Assembly: GCF_006385875.1 (NCBI RefSeq)
Contig: NZ_VFSU01000018.1
Coordinates: forward strand, 1-61,487
Length of the DNA: 61,487 nucleotides
Origin: Sandaracinobacter neustonicus
Lineage (GTDB): Bacteria; Pseudomonadota; Alphaproteobacteria; Sphingomonadales; Sphingomonadaceae
Direction: 5' to 3'
Shown here: piece after piece, positions 1 through 10,556 of the stretch
Layout: the number at the start of each line of letters is the position of its first letter
Numbering within the stretch: position 1 is the first letter of the stretch
The notes under the pieces: model-generated
What the model was told of the DNA's origin: nothing
Seen by the model: only the letters and a program-made list of their open reading frames with translations
The model's database searches: none
Position numbers and translations under genes: made by a program

Positions 1-765
1 GTAGAAGAATCGGGCTTCTTCCAGCCGCTCATAGATCGCGGGGATCGCGTAGGCGGCGTCAGCCCGGAAGAACCGGCCGCAAAGGTCGCGCTCCGCGTAG
101 CGGGCGATGACGGGGTCGAGAACGTCCCGCCAGCCATCGGCGCTGTGGACGTTGCCATGGCGCAAGGCGCAGCGCTCCAGCATGCCGAACTGGTTGAACA
201 AAAAGTTCGGGTGATAGCAGGTGCAGTCGAAATGCCCGTTCCAGGCCGCGCCCTCCTGATCGCCATGGGTGGGGCTGACCGAACTGTCCATGTCCAGAAC
301 GATGTACTTCAGCCCGTTACGGTCATGGAACCGGTCGATCCATTGGCCATTCAGGTCGGCCAGCGCGGCACGGTTCTCGGGCTGTGCCAGTGTCTCGGTC
401 TCGAACCGTCCCATCTGCGAGGCCGAGGCCGCTTGCGCATCGACAGCCCTTCCACCCACGACCTGGCGCATCACCGGATCGAGGGCCAGGCGGTCGGCGT
501 CGTTCACATCCTCGTATCCGGCCAGTCGCCCGAACACCGATTGCCGGAACAACCCGTCAAGCCGGTGGACCGTGTTCTTGCCGCGCCGGGTGTCGCGCAA
601 TGCTTTTGCCGCCAGATCGGACAGCCCGAGCGCGTCATCCAGCTCGCGCATCACCAGCAGGCCGCCGTCGGAACTGAGCTGCGCACCTCGGAACTCCACA
701 TGCACCCGGCGGTCGAACTCGACCCGATCTGCCCGCTTCGAACCCGCACCCTCTGGGTGATCCAT
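1..765 (-). CDS. IS1380-family transposase, 5' part (3' end outside window)
   Basis: Reading the minus strand from an ATG at 765 gives 255 codons open to the window edge with no stop. The N-terminus runs MDHPEGAGSKRADRVEFD, and the catalytic-core stretch KYIVLDMDSSVSPTHG followed by WNGHFDCTCYHP is the signature I recognise from IS1380-family DDE transposases; the first Asp cluster is in VLDMDSS (about residue 155-160). A purine-rich GAGGGGCG lies about 8 bases upstream of the ATG, and a TGA in frame at 778-780 limits the start. The rest of the protein lies to the left, so the second inverted repeat and intactness cannot be judged. I could not identify the right terminal inverted repeat with confidence; it should lie between 780 and the downstream gene at 882. 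Confidence 0.88.
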   Translation of the reverse strand, partial: MDHPEGAGSKRADRVEFDRRVHVEFRGAQLSSDGGLLVMRELDDALGLSDLAAKALRDTRRGKNTVHRLDGLFRQSVFGRLAGYEDVNDADRLALDPVMRQVVGGRAVDAQAASASQMGRFETETLAQPENRAALADLNGQWIDRFHDRNGLKYIVLDMDSSVSPTHGDQEGAAWNGHFDCTCYHPNFLFNQFGMLERCALRHGNVHSADGWRDVLDPVIARYAERDLCGRFFRADAAYAIPAIYERLEEARFFY

Positions 766-881
766 CAAACGCGCCCCTCACGGCCATCAACACCATGATT
801 TATATCGGAAATATTGAGATCCTGACAGCAAAATCAGCGATTTACTTGGGGAATGTGGGAACAAACGGACGCGAGACACCC

Positions 882-2030
882 ATGAACATCCGCCTTTTCG
901 CCACCCTCGCCGCAGGCAGCCTTGTGCTTGCCGCGCAACCCGCACTGGCCACCGCGCCGGTGGGCGATCCGCTGGGCGGCCTGCAAGCCATGCGCGAACT
1001 GAACGCAATCGTGTTCGGTGATACGCACGGCTGGCTGAGCGTGGAGGGTAAGACCTTCGTCGGCGGCACCGTGCAGAATGGCGGCGAGTTCGGCGGCGGC
1101 AACGCCAGCAAGTCCGAGGCGGCGTCCAGCCGCGCGATCCTGACGGTCGGCGGCAACAGCAATTCCTACACCCGCATCCTGAACGGCTCCAACGGCGGCA
1201 GCGGCAGCGTGGGCTCGCCTGCGACCGTGGACGTGGGCGGCAATGTTTCCAACCTCGCGCTGGGCACGAACAATGTCGCGGTGAAGATCGGCGGCACCGT
1301 CGCGCAAAGCTCGGCCTCGTCGGGCAGCACGGTGGAATCCGGCGGCACCGGTTCGGGCTGGCTGGGCGACAATGGCGGCAGCTTCGCCACTGGCAAAGGC
1401 GCAGGCTTCACCTCCGGCGTCACCAGCAGCATCAGCAGCGAAGCCGCGAAGCTGGAAGCCGATCTGACGGCGCTCTCCACCTCGCTCGCCGGGCTGGAGA
1501 CCACCGACGGCAACAGCATCACCAACAGCTATGGCGCGATGGTGTTCACCGCTGTCAGCGACGGCACCGGCAAGAGCGTGTTCAACCTGACGGAAGCCGC
1601 CTTCAGCGGCTGGCAGTGGACGCTGAACGCAGCCGACCCGACACTCACGATCGTGTTCAACGTCACCGGCGATGGCAGCTATTTGTGGAACAGCAACCTC
1701 GCGGGTGCCTTCTCGGCCTTTGCGGACCAGATCATCTGGAACTTCTCCGACGCGACGTCGCTGAACATCAACCAGACGGTTTATGGCTCGCTGCTGTCGC
1801 CCTTCGCCGATCTGCGTGCCAATTCGGCGATCCGCGGCACGGTGGTCGCCAAAGACCTGCAGGCGAGCAGCGGCGTGAAGATGGCCGCGTTCGACGGCAC
1901 GGATATCGGCCTTGCCGACCCGGCCCCGGAACCGGCGACCTGGGCGATGATGATCGCGGGCTTCGGGCTGGTGGGCGCAGCGCTTCGTCGCCGCGAACGC
2001 CGCGGGCGGATCGCGCACAGCAGCAACTGA
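882..2030 (+). CDS. choice-of-anchor A family protein with PEPxxWA C-terminal sorting signal
   Basis: 382-residue exported protein. Residues 1-23 form a signal peptide ending AQPALA. The mature start (DPLGGLQAMRELNAIVFG) and Gly/Ser/Asn-rich repetitive body fit the choice-of-anchor A (collagen-binding-like) domain. The C-terminus carries PEPATWAMM, a hydrophobic helix (IAGFGLVGAAL) and RRR, the PEP-CTERM tripartite signal handled by exosortases; the PEPxxWA variant is typical of sphingomonads. It is expected to be an extracellular or envelope-attached protein; its exact role is unknown. The ATG at 882 is chosen because it gives the signal peptide; the open frame extends upstream to 795. It is a tandem paralogue of the broken gene at 2170-3360. 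No exosortase gene is in the window. Confidence 0.85.
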   Translation: MNIRLFATLAAGSLVLAAQPALATAPVGDPLGGLQAMRELNAIVFGDTHGWLSVEGKTFVGGTVQNGGEFGGGNASKSEAASSRAILTVGGNSNSYTRILNGSNGGSGSVGSPATVDVGGNVSNLALGTNNVAVKIGGTVAQSSASSGSTVESGGTGSGWLGDNGGSFATGKGAGFTSGVTSSISSEAAKLEADLTALSTSLAGLETTDGNSITNSYGAMVFTAVSDGTGKSVFNLTEAAFSGWQWTLNAADPTLTIVFNVTGDGSYLWNSNLAGAFSAFADQIIWNFSDATSLNINQTVYGSLLSPFADLRANSAIRGTVVAKDLQASSGVKMAAFDGTDIGLADPAPEPATWAMMIAGFGLVGAALRRRERRGRIAHSSN

Positions 2031-2169
2031 TCTGTCGCAGCCATAACTCTGCGGCATGGCCCTCCGCCACGATTAACCAAAAGGTGGGACTGGAAACTGG
2101 CGTTCGAACTGTTTATGTGCAACACATTGTCAACTACTGACACATCTTGTGCATATAGGGGTCGGACCC

Positions 2170-3360
2170 GTGAAGACTTATATTCGGGCTGCGCTGTGCG
2201 CGGCGGCTGTTGGCGTTGCGACTTCTCCGGCACTGGCGGCCGGTGACGCGAGTGCTGGCCTGCAGGCCATGCGCGAGCTGAACCTGATCGTGTTCGGCAA
2301 CGTGCACGCGAACGGTCAGGAAGTCGAAGGCAAGAGCTTCATCGGCGGCGACCTCACTGGCGGCGGCACCAACTGGGGCATCGGCAACGGCAGCCAGGGC
2401 GCGGCCGTGTCGGATTGGCGCACCCTCACCGTCAACGGCAACAACAGCAATTCGGGGTAGGTGAACAACGGCTCGAACGGCGGTGTGGGGCAGGTTTCCA
2501 CCAACCCCGGCGCGCTGATCGGCGGCAACTCCACCAGCATGAACTTCAACTGGGCGGGGTCCGGCTTCGATGTCGGCGGCAATCTGACCGGCAACAGCAA
2601 TGTCGGCCCGGGGCAGACCTACAACATCGGCGGCAATGCGTCGGGCGTGAACGGCACAGGCGGCGCGACCGTGAAGGCTGGCGGCACGATCAGCGGCAAC
2701 CAGAATGGCGCGACCTTCGTGCAAGGCCTTGGCACCGGCTGGAACGCGGCCAGCACCAGCGACGTCACGGCTGCGGCGGCGACCTCGCTGGAAGCCGATC
2801 TGAAGGCGCTGTCCAATGCGCTCTATGGTCTCAGCTTCACCTCCAACCCCTCCACTGTTGTCGCAGGCAGCCAGGGTGCGATCTTCAACGCGGCGCTGGG
2901 CGGCAATGATTATGCGCTGTTCAACATCAACGCCTCGCAGCTTGGCAACGAGATCAACTTCAACCTGCTGGATTTCTCGGCCGGGGATGCGACCATCGTC
3001 ATCAACGTCGGCGGCACCAACATCACATGGCTGTCCAACCCGGTGGGCAATTACAACGGCAGCCTGAACCAGTCGATCATCTGGAACTTCTACGAAGCCA
3101 CCAACATCGATTTCCAGCGCATGGTGCACGGCTCCATTCTCGCGCCCTTCGCGCAGATCGCCAACAACACCGCGCTGGAAGGCACGGTGGTCGCGAAGTC
3201 GTTCAACATGAACGGCGAAGTGCATCTGGGCACAGATGATGGCAATCTGGGCTTTGGCGACGTGGTTCCGGAACCCGCCACCTGGGCGATGATGATCGCC
3301 GGTTTCGGCCTAGTGGGGGCCGCAGCGCGCCGCCGCCGCCGGATTTCCGCCGCAGCCTGA
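2170..3360 (+). pseudogene. second anchor-A/PEPxxWA-CTERM gene interrupted by an in-frame TAG
   Basis: Tandem paralogue of the preceding gene. A GTG start at 2170 preceded by AGGGG gives a signal peptide ending in SPALA, then GLQAMRELNLIVFG, matching the first gene. The frame is stopped by TAG at 2458-2460, immediately followed by GTG, and then continues in the same frame for 299 codons to PEPATWAMM and an RRRRR tail at 3360. Aligned to the paralogue, the stop falls inside a conserved stretch (NSNSG-stop-VNNGSNGG against NSYTRILNGSNGG), so one base change (for example TAC to TAG) explains it. No frameshift is needed. Possible readings are a recent nonsense mutation, a sequencing error, suppression, or restart at GTG 2461 (which would lack a signal peptide). 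Confidence 0.75.
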
Positions 3361-3378
3361 TCACCACAGCCTGACCGT

Positions 3379-3726
3379 TCAGCGCCGCCGCGCCCACCAC
3401 AGGGCTGCGGCGGCACCAATCCCCAACATCAGCGCCAGCGCGCCGGAATACAGCCCGGCGCGCGGCTTTTGCGCATCTGCGATCCACGCATCCAGATTGA
3501 CGCCCAAAGTCGCCAGCATCACCCCTGAGAACAGCCCCCAGCCCGCCGCGTGCAGCGCGGGCGTGGCCCGCGCGCCAGCCAGCGCCAGCCCCAGCAGCAC
3601 CGCCCCGGCCAGCAGATCGTCCCACGCCTTCGGCTGCGCCAAAACCGAGTCGCCGCGCCGCGCCACTTCTCCCGCCAGCAACAGCGCCCCGACCAGTCCG
3701 GCCAGAACTTGCATGAATCGCATCAT
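3379..3726 (-). CDS. small membrane protein, unknown function
   Basis: 115 residues from ATG 3726 (a second ATG follows at 3723). Four hydrophobic segments can be seen: around residues 5-20 (VLAGLVGALLLAG), 33-50 (LLAGAVLLGLALAG), 57-78 (AAGWGLFSGVMLATLGVNL) and 88-110 (GLYSGALALMLGIGAAAALWW), ending RRR. It therefore looks like a four-helix inner-membrane protein. It is convergent with the anchor-A gene (18 bp between stops) and divergent from ilvB, with 136 bp between starts. The frame is open further upstream, but that extension would run into the ilvB promoter and the ilvB start. I do not recognise a family. Confidence 0.6.
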   Translation of the reverse strand: MMRFMQVLAGLVGALLLAGEVARRGDSVLAQPKAWDDLLAGAVLLGLALAGARATPALHAAGWGLFSGVMLATLGVNLDAWIADAQKPRAGLYSGALALMLGIGAAAALWWARRR

Positions 3727-3795
3727 GATTGCGCCCCAAAAGACATAAATGAACAAAGAAAGTTCGAAAACGGCAATCTTCTGACAATTTCGCCG

Positions 3796-3824
3796 TTGAC
3801 AGCCCGGGGCGGCCTCCCTATGCC
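3796..3824 (+). promoter_or_regulatory. candidate sigma-70 promoter for ilvBN
   Basis: A perfect TTGACA at 3796-3801 is followed after 17 bases by TATGCC at 3819-3824, about 39 bases ahead of the ilvB ATG. The -10 match is poor (3 of 6). No leader peptide rich in Ile/Val/Leu codons and no attenuator hairpin is apparent before the start. Confidence 0.4.
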
Positions 3825-3862
3825 GCGCCCTCCAACTGAATTCGAGCACGAAGGATAAACGC

Positions 3863-5643
3863 ATGCAAGGCCGGGAGACGATGGGCCGGGATGGTGGCAG
3901 CAGGGAGATGAGCGGGGCGGACATCATCGTCCGCGCGCTCGTCGATCTCGGCGTCGACACCATTTTCGGCTATCCCGGCGGCGCGGTGCTGCCGATTTAC
4001 GATGCGCTGTTCCGGCAGAAGCAGATTCGCCACATCCTCGTCCGCCATGAAGCGGGCGCGGTGCATGCGGCGGAAGGCTATGCCCGCTCCACCGGCAAGC
4101 CCGGCGTGGTACTCGTCACCTCCGGCCCCGGCGCGACCAACGCCGTCACCGGCATCGCCGACGCGCTGCTGGATTCGATCCCCATCGTCGTGCTGACGGG
4201 GCAGGTCGCCACGCATCTGATCGGCTCTGATGCGTTTCAAGAGTGCGACACGGTGGGCATCACCCGCCACTGTTCCAAGCACAATTACCTTGTGAAAGAG
4301 ACGTCGCGTCTGGGCGGCACCATCCATGAGGCCTTCCATATCGCCACCACCGGCCGCCCCGGCCCCGTGGTGGTGGATATCCCGAAGGATGTGCAGGTGG
4401 CGACCGCCCGTTACGAGCGCCCTGCCCGCTTCGAACATAAAACCTATCGTCCCAAGGTGAAGGGCGATCTCGCCGCCATCGAAGCGGCGGTGGAAATGCT
4501 GGCGGTGGCCGAGCGCCCGATCCTCTATGTGGGCGGCGGCGTCATCAATTCCGGCCCCGGCGCGTCGCAACTGCTGCGCGATCTGGCCCGGCTGACGAAG
4601 GCCCCCGTCACGTCCACGCTGATGGGGCTGGGCGCCTTCCCGGCTTCCGATCCGCAGTTCCTCGGCATGCTGGGGATGCACGGCACCTACGAAGCCAATC
4701 TGGCGATGAACCAGTGCGACCTGATGCTGTGCCTGGGCGCGCGCTTCGATGACCGGGTGACGGGTAAGCTGGACGGCTTCAGCCCGCACAGCCGCAAGAT
4801 CCATGTCGATATCGATCCGTCCAGCTTCAACAAGACGGTGCGGGTGGACCTCGCCATCGAAGGCGATGTCGGCCATGTGCTGGAAGATATGGTGAAGCTG
4901 TGGCGCGCACGCGGGCATCAGGCGCAGCCGCAGGACGATTGGTGGAGCCGTATCAAGGGCTGGCGCGCCAAGCAAAGCCTCGCCTTCACACAGGAAGGTG
5001 AGAAAATTCAGCCACAGCACGCCATCCGCGCGCTGTGGGAGGCGACGCACAAGAAGAACCCGATCATCACCACCGAAGTCGGCCAGCACCAGATGTGGGC
5101 CGCCCAGCATTTCGATTTCGAACAGCCCAACAAATGGCTGACGAGCGGCGGGCTGGGCACCATGGGCTATGGCCTGCCCGCCGCCATCGGCGCGCAACTG
5201 GGCAATCCCAAAAGCCTCGTGATCGATATCGCGGGCGAAGCCTCCATCCAGATGAATATTCAGGAACTGGGCACCGCCACGCAATATGATCTGCCGGTGA
5301 AAGTGTTCGTGCTGAACAACGAATATATGGGCATGGTCCGCCAGTGGCAGGACCTGACCTATGAAGGCCGCCATTCGCACAGCTATTCCGACAGCCTGCC
5401 CGATTTCGTAAAACTGGCAGAGGCTTATGGCTGGAAGGGCATCCGCATCGAAACGCTAGACCAGTTGGAGCAGGGCATCGCCGACATGCTGGCGCATGAT
5501 GGCCCGGTGTTCGTGGATTGCATGGTGGAACGCCACGCCAACTGCTTCCCGATGATCCCGTCCGGGGCCACCCACACGGAAATGCTGCTGGGGCCGGATC
5601 AGGTCGCCGGCAAGGTCGATAAATCTGCGGAGGCGCTGGTCTG

Positions 5644-5644
<1 letters not shown>
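3863..5644 (+). CDS. ilvB: acetolactate synthase large (catalytic) subunit
   Basis: 593 residues, the normal size. The enzyme condenses pyruvate with pyruvate or 2-oxobutyrate, the first common step of valine, leucine and isoleucine synthesis, using ThDP, Mg2+ and FAD. The N-terminal ThDP (Pyr) domain has the catalytic glutamate E63 in RHEAGAVHAAEGYA. The central domain (about 200-340) carries LCLGARFDDRVTGK. The C-terminal PP domain has GGLGTMGYGLPAAIGA, IAGEASIQMN (in place of the textbook GDGS, which I recall as usual in alphaproteobacteria) and LNNEYMGMVRQWQ. The ATG at 3863 is preceded by GAAGGA; MSG at 3908 is an alternative. The stop overlaps the ilvN start (TGATG), so the two subunits are translationally coupled. 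Confidence 0.97.
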
Positions 5645-7270
<1,626 letters not shown>

Positions 7271-7288
7271 CCCCCGAAACCCAAGAAA

Positions 7289-7314
7289 GCGGTGCCCTCC
7301 CGTGGGGGCACCGC
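7289..7314 (+). terminator. hairpin after ilvC, possible terminator
   Basis: GCGGTGCCC at 7289-7297 pairs perfectly with GGGCACCGC at 7306-7314 around an 8-base loop, 19 bases past the ilvC stop. No strong T tract follows (CTTCCGG), so intrinsic termination is plausible but not certain. Confidence 0.5.
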
Positions 7315-7378
7315 CTTCCGGTCGGGCAGGGAGTCAGGACCTGCCGACTTCGATGTTCACCGACCCTGACTGCGCGCG

Positions 7379-7561
7379 TTAAACCTTGTCGCCCAGCGCG
7401 CCCTTGATCTTTCCGGCGACCTGCTGCGCCTCGCCCTTGCGCTCCTGCGCAATGCCTTCAGCCTTCAGCTTGTCATTGCCGGTCATCTTGCCGATGCCCT
7501 GCTTCACATTGCCGACCGCTTCATTGGCAAGGCCCTTGGTCCGGTCTTTCAGTTCGCCCAT
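7379..7561 (-). CDS. CsbD family stress-response protein
   Basis: 60 residues from an ATG at 7561, highly charged, with the CsbD pattern: KDRTKGLANEAVGNVKQGIG, then GNDKLKAEGIAQERKGEAQQ and KIKGALGD. Proteins of this family are small, soluble, general-stress-induced proteins of unclear biochemical role. The gene is convergent with ilvC and has its own upstream region. Confidence 0.9.
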   Translation of the reverse strand: MGELKDRTKGLANEAVGNVKQGIGKMTGNDKLKAEGIAQERKGEAQQVAGKIKGALGDKV

Positions 7562-7710
7562 CGGTTCGCTCCTTCAATCGCAGCGCGGGATTTCACCGCG
7601 CGGGTGCGTATTCAACCAGCGGCCCGCCGCATTGTTCCCGTTCCCTCGGTTCGCAATGCTGCGTTCAGCCGCCCCCGCCCATCGCCATCCCGCCCTTTGC
7701 GGAGCCTTTC

Positions 7711-8478
7711 ATGATCCAGCGCCCGACCTGCCTGTTGCTTCTCACGCTGTTGGCCGGCACCCCCGCCGCCGCGCAATCGCCGGGCGGCGCACCGCCCCCG
7801 CCGGGAACCGCGCCCAGATCGCCACAGGCCCCACAGGGACCCACCCCGCCCCAGCAGGGTCGCGTGCAGTTCATCGCCCCTTCCGGCGAGCCGTTCCGCG
7901 CGGAACCGGGCCAGCCCTACCCCGTGGCGGCATGGTTCGCCGCCGCAGACAGCAATCATGACGGCCGCCTGACCAGCGCCGAGTTTCTGGCAGACGCCAA
8001 CCGCTATTTCGACCTTCTGGATAGCAACAAAAACGGCCAGATCGACGCCGCAGAGGTGGATGCTTACGAGGCAGGCGTGCTCGCTCCGCTGAACCAGCGG
8101 CGCGGCGGCAATCCGGGTGGCGGCGCGCCCGGCGGCAGTGCTCCGGGCGGCGGCCCCGGAGGTGATCAGGGCACGAAAGCCCCCCCTGCAGGCGCGGGCC
8201 CGATGGGCCGCAAATCCCGCCCCCGCGCGGAAATGCCCAGCGGCGCAGGCATGTATGGCCTCATCAACAGCCCCCACCCCGTGAAGGCGGCAGACCGCGA
8301 CATGAACAGCCGCGTCACCCGCGAGGAATGGACGCGCACCCTGTCAGACCGGTTTACCATGCTGGATACGGAGCAGCGCGGCTATCTCACGCTGGAAACC
8401 CTGCCGCAGACGCCCGCGCAACTGCGGATGGGCGACAGTTCCGCGAAACCCAAGGGCCATCCGCCGGAACCGCGCTGA
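7711..8478 (+). CDS. exported EF-hand domain protein
   Basis: 255 residues. A signal peptide ends near GTPAAAQ (residue 22). Then comes a Pro/Gly-rich low-complexity segment, a pair of EF-hand loops (DSNHDGRLTSAEF at about 88 and DSNKNGQIDAAEV at about 108), a second Gly/Pro linker, and two degenerate EF-hands (DRDMNSRVTREEW and DTEQRGYLTLETL). It is expected to be a periplasmic or secreted Ca2+-binding protein. It converges on the MFS gene with only 7 bp between stops. The function is unknown. Confidence 0.8.
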   Translation: MIQRPTCLLLLTLLAGTPAAAQSPGGAPPPPGTAPRSPQAPQGPTPPQQGRVQFIAPSGEPFRAEPGQPYPVAAWFAAADSNHDGRLTSAEFLADANRYFDLLDSNKNGQIDAAEVDAYEAGVLAPLNQRRGGNPGGGAPGGSAPGGGPGGDQGTKAPPAGAGPMGRKSRPRAEMPSGAGMYGLINSPHPVKAADRDMNSRVTREEWTRTLSDRFTMLDTEQRGYLTLETLPQTPAQLRMGDSSAKPKGHPPEPR

Positions 8479-8485
8479 GCGCCCG

Positions 8486-9700
8486 TCAGGCGGCGGCGGC
8501 AGCCACCGGCTCCGGCCGCCGCCACAGCAGCAGAACCAGCAGCGTGCCCACGGCCACCGGGGCCAGCATCGCCGCATAGCCCGCGCTGCCCACCCCGGTG
8601 TCGAACACCCGGCCCGCGATCCAGCTGGACAGCGCCTGCGCCGGCGCGGTCGCCAGCGCCATGAACATCATCTGCGCGGTGGGCGTGCGATCATCGCCCC
8701 ACAGATGCTGGATGCCGCGCATCGCCCCCAGGAAGGTGCAGGCGAAGCTCAGCGCGTGCAGCGCCTGCACCAGCACCAGCAGCGGCAGGCCCGGCCCCGT
8801 CGCCATCAGCCCCCAGCGCAGCAGCGCGCCAAAACCGCCGATCACCATCAGCGTGGCCGGGCGCACATGCTCGATGCGCGGCGCGATCAGCATCAGGAAC
8901 AACGCCTCCATGATCACCCCGAAAGCGAAAATCCAGCCCGCCAGCGTGGCGGAAATCCCCAGCTCGTCGATCCACAGCTTGGTGCCGAAGATGTAGTAGA
9001 ACTGGTGCCCGGCCTGAATCAGCCCGCAGCCGAACATCAGCAGCGCGAATTCCGGCCGCTTCACCATCGCCAGCCCGTCCGCCAGCCGTTGCGCGAAGGG
9101 CGGCTGCACCACCCGGTTCACCGGCTCCGCCGCCATCATCATGCTGGCGGCCAGCAGCCCGGCCGTCGTCAGCGCCAGCCACCACCAGATGCCCACATTG
9201 CCCATCCAGTCCACCAGCATGCCGGTCGCCACATTGCCCACAACGAAGGCAAGGCTCGCCAGCCCACGCGCCAGCCCATAGTTCGGGAACTGGTCCGGCC
9301 GGCACAGCCGCAGCAGCGCCGCCTCAAGGAAGGCGATCATCGCCCAGAAGGTCACTTCGATCACGAAGGCGAAGGCGAACGACACCCCGAACGCGCTGGA
9401 AAACCACAAGGCACCCAGCGCCAGCAGCGAAATCGCCGCCAGCAGCTTGATCGGCGCGCGCCGGTCGCTGCGGCCATCGGCCCATGCGCTTGTCAACGGC
9501 CCGGCGACGATTCGCCCGATCCCCGCGAGCGAGATCACCAGCCCTAGCTGTTCGCCGGTGAAGCCCCGTTCCTCGATCAGCCAGATGGGAAACCACTGAA
9601 TCAGGCCGCCGAAAGCAGCGTAGAACAGACAGGCGGCGAGCATCGCGCGGGACGCGCGTATGTTGAGCTTGCGAGAGGCGCGGACATTGAGTGTGGCCAT
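8486..9700 (-). CDS. MFS transporter (MFS_1-like, PPP/HcaT-type)
   Basis: About 404 residues with twelve predicted membrane segments. The N-terminal segment AACLFYAAFGGLIQWFPIWLIEERG, given here as AACLFYAAFGG and LIQWFPIWLIEERG, and the first intracellular loop GPLTSAWADGRSDRRAPIK are typical of the MFS_1-like group related to the phenylpropionate permease HcaT. The substrate cannot be told. ATG 9700 is preferred, with ATG 9718 six codons upstream as the alternative. It is divergent from the SDR gene, with only 73 bp between starts, so the two may share a control region. Confidence 0.8.
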   Translation of the reverse strand: MATLNVRASRKLNIRASRAMLAACLFYAAFGGLIQWFPIWLIEERGFTGEQLGLVISLAGIGRIVAGPLTSAWADGRSDRRAPIKLLAAISLLALGALWFSSAFGVSFAFAFVIEVTFWAMIAFLEAALLRLCRPDQFPNYGLARGLASLAFVVGNVATGMLVDWMGNVGIWWWLALTTAGLLAASMMMAAEPVNRVVQPPFAQRLADGLAMVKRPEFALLMFGCGLIQAGHQFYYIFGTKLWIDELGISATLAGWIFAFGVIMEALFLMLIAPRIEHVRPATLMVIGGFGALLRWGLMATGPGLPLLVLVQALHALSFACTFLGAMRGIQHLWGDDRTPTAQMMFMALATAPAQALSSWIAGRVFDTGVGSAGYAAMLAPVAVGTLLVLLLWRRPEPVAAAAA

Positions 9701-9773
9701 GGACCTGACGTGAAGCATGCTTGTGCGCGAGCCGCAAGCGGGCCATCAGGCTATTGCAACGAAAGGGAGGAAT

Positions 9774-10544
9774 ATGGGCAGTTTGTTCGATCTCACCGGC
9801 CAGGTCGCCGTTGTTACCGGGTCTTCACGCGGCATCGGCAAGGCCATCGCCCACCGCATGGCCGAACATGGTGCCAGCGTGGTGATTTCCAGCCGCAAGC
9901 AGGACGCCTGCGAGGAAGTCGCCGCCGAACTGAACGCCGCCGTCGGCCGCGACGCCTGCGTGGCAAAGGCCGCCAACATCAGCTCGAAAGAGGCCTTGCA
10001 GGAGCTGGCCGCCTTCGCGCTGGGCCGGTTCGGCAAGGTCACAGCGCTGGTCTGCAACGCCGCTTCCAACCCCTATTTCGGGCCGATGGCGGGCATCGCG
10101 GACGAGCAATTCGTGAAGATCCTGATGAACAATGTCGTCTCCAACCACTGGCTGATTCAGGCTCTGGCTCCGCAAATGCTGGCGCGCGGCGAAGGCTCCG
10201 TCACCATCGTCAGCTCGATCGGCGGGCTGAAGGCCTCCACCATGATCGGAGCCTACAACATCTCCAAGGCGGCAGACCTGCAACTGGCGCGCAACCTGTC
10301 GGCCGAATATGGCCCGCAAGGCGTGCGGGTGAACTGCATCTGCCCCGGCCTGATCAAGACGGACTTCGCCAAGGCCCTGTGGGAAAACCCGGACATCCTG
10401 AAGCAGGCCACCGCCGGCAGCAGCCTGAAGCGCATCGGCGAACCGGATGAAATCGCCGGCATGGCGGTGTTTCTGGCCTCCAAGGCGGGGGCCTTCACCA
10501 CCGGGCAGGCGATGGTGATCGACGGCGGCGCGACGATTGTTTGA
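9774..10544 (+). CDS. SDR family NAD(P)-dependent oxidoreductase
   Basis: 256 residues of a classical short-chain dehydrogenase. It shows the cofactor motif TGSSRGIGKAIA at about residue 14, NAAS (NNAG equivalent) near 89, the catalytic Ser in SSIGGLKAS and the Tyr-Lys pair in YNISK, then the PG motif CPGLIKTDF and the C-terminal GGATIV. AAAGGGAGG sits 5 bases ahead of the ATG at 9774 and decides the start. The substrate is unknown. The proximity to a divergent permease suggests, as inference only, uptake and oxidation of one compound. Confidence 0.88.
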   Translation: MGSLFDLTGQVAVVTGSSRGIGKAIAHRMAEHGASVVISSRKQDACEEVAAELNAAVGRDACVAKAANISSKEALQELAAFALGRFGKVTALVCNAASNPYFGPMAGIADEQFVKILMNNVVSNHWLIQALAPQMLARGEGSVTIVSSIGGLKASTMIGAYNISKAADLQLARNLSAEYGPQGVRVNCICPGLIKTDFAKALWENPDILKQATAGSSLKRIGEPDEIAGMAVFLASKAGAFTTGQAMVIDGGATIV

Positions 10545-10556
10545 GGGCGCGCGCGC

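Noticed and set aside
2458-2460. Pyrrolysine or programmed read-through at the TAG
   Set aside because: There is no pyl machinery in view and no recognisable read-through context; a point mutation explains the site more simply.
3727-3862. Attenuator or leader peptide ahead of ilvB
   Set aside because: No short frame rich in Ile, Val or Leu codons and no alternative hairpins were found in the 136-bp gap.
3818-5380. 520-codon minus-strand open frame under ilvB
   Set aside because: Antisense to a complete, motif-bearing ilvB; the His/Gln/Arg-rich composition is a shadow artefact.
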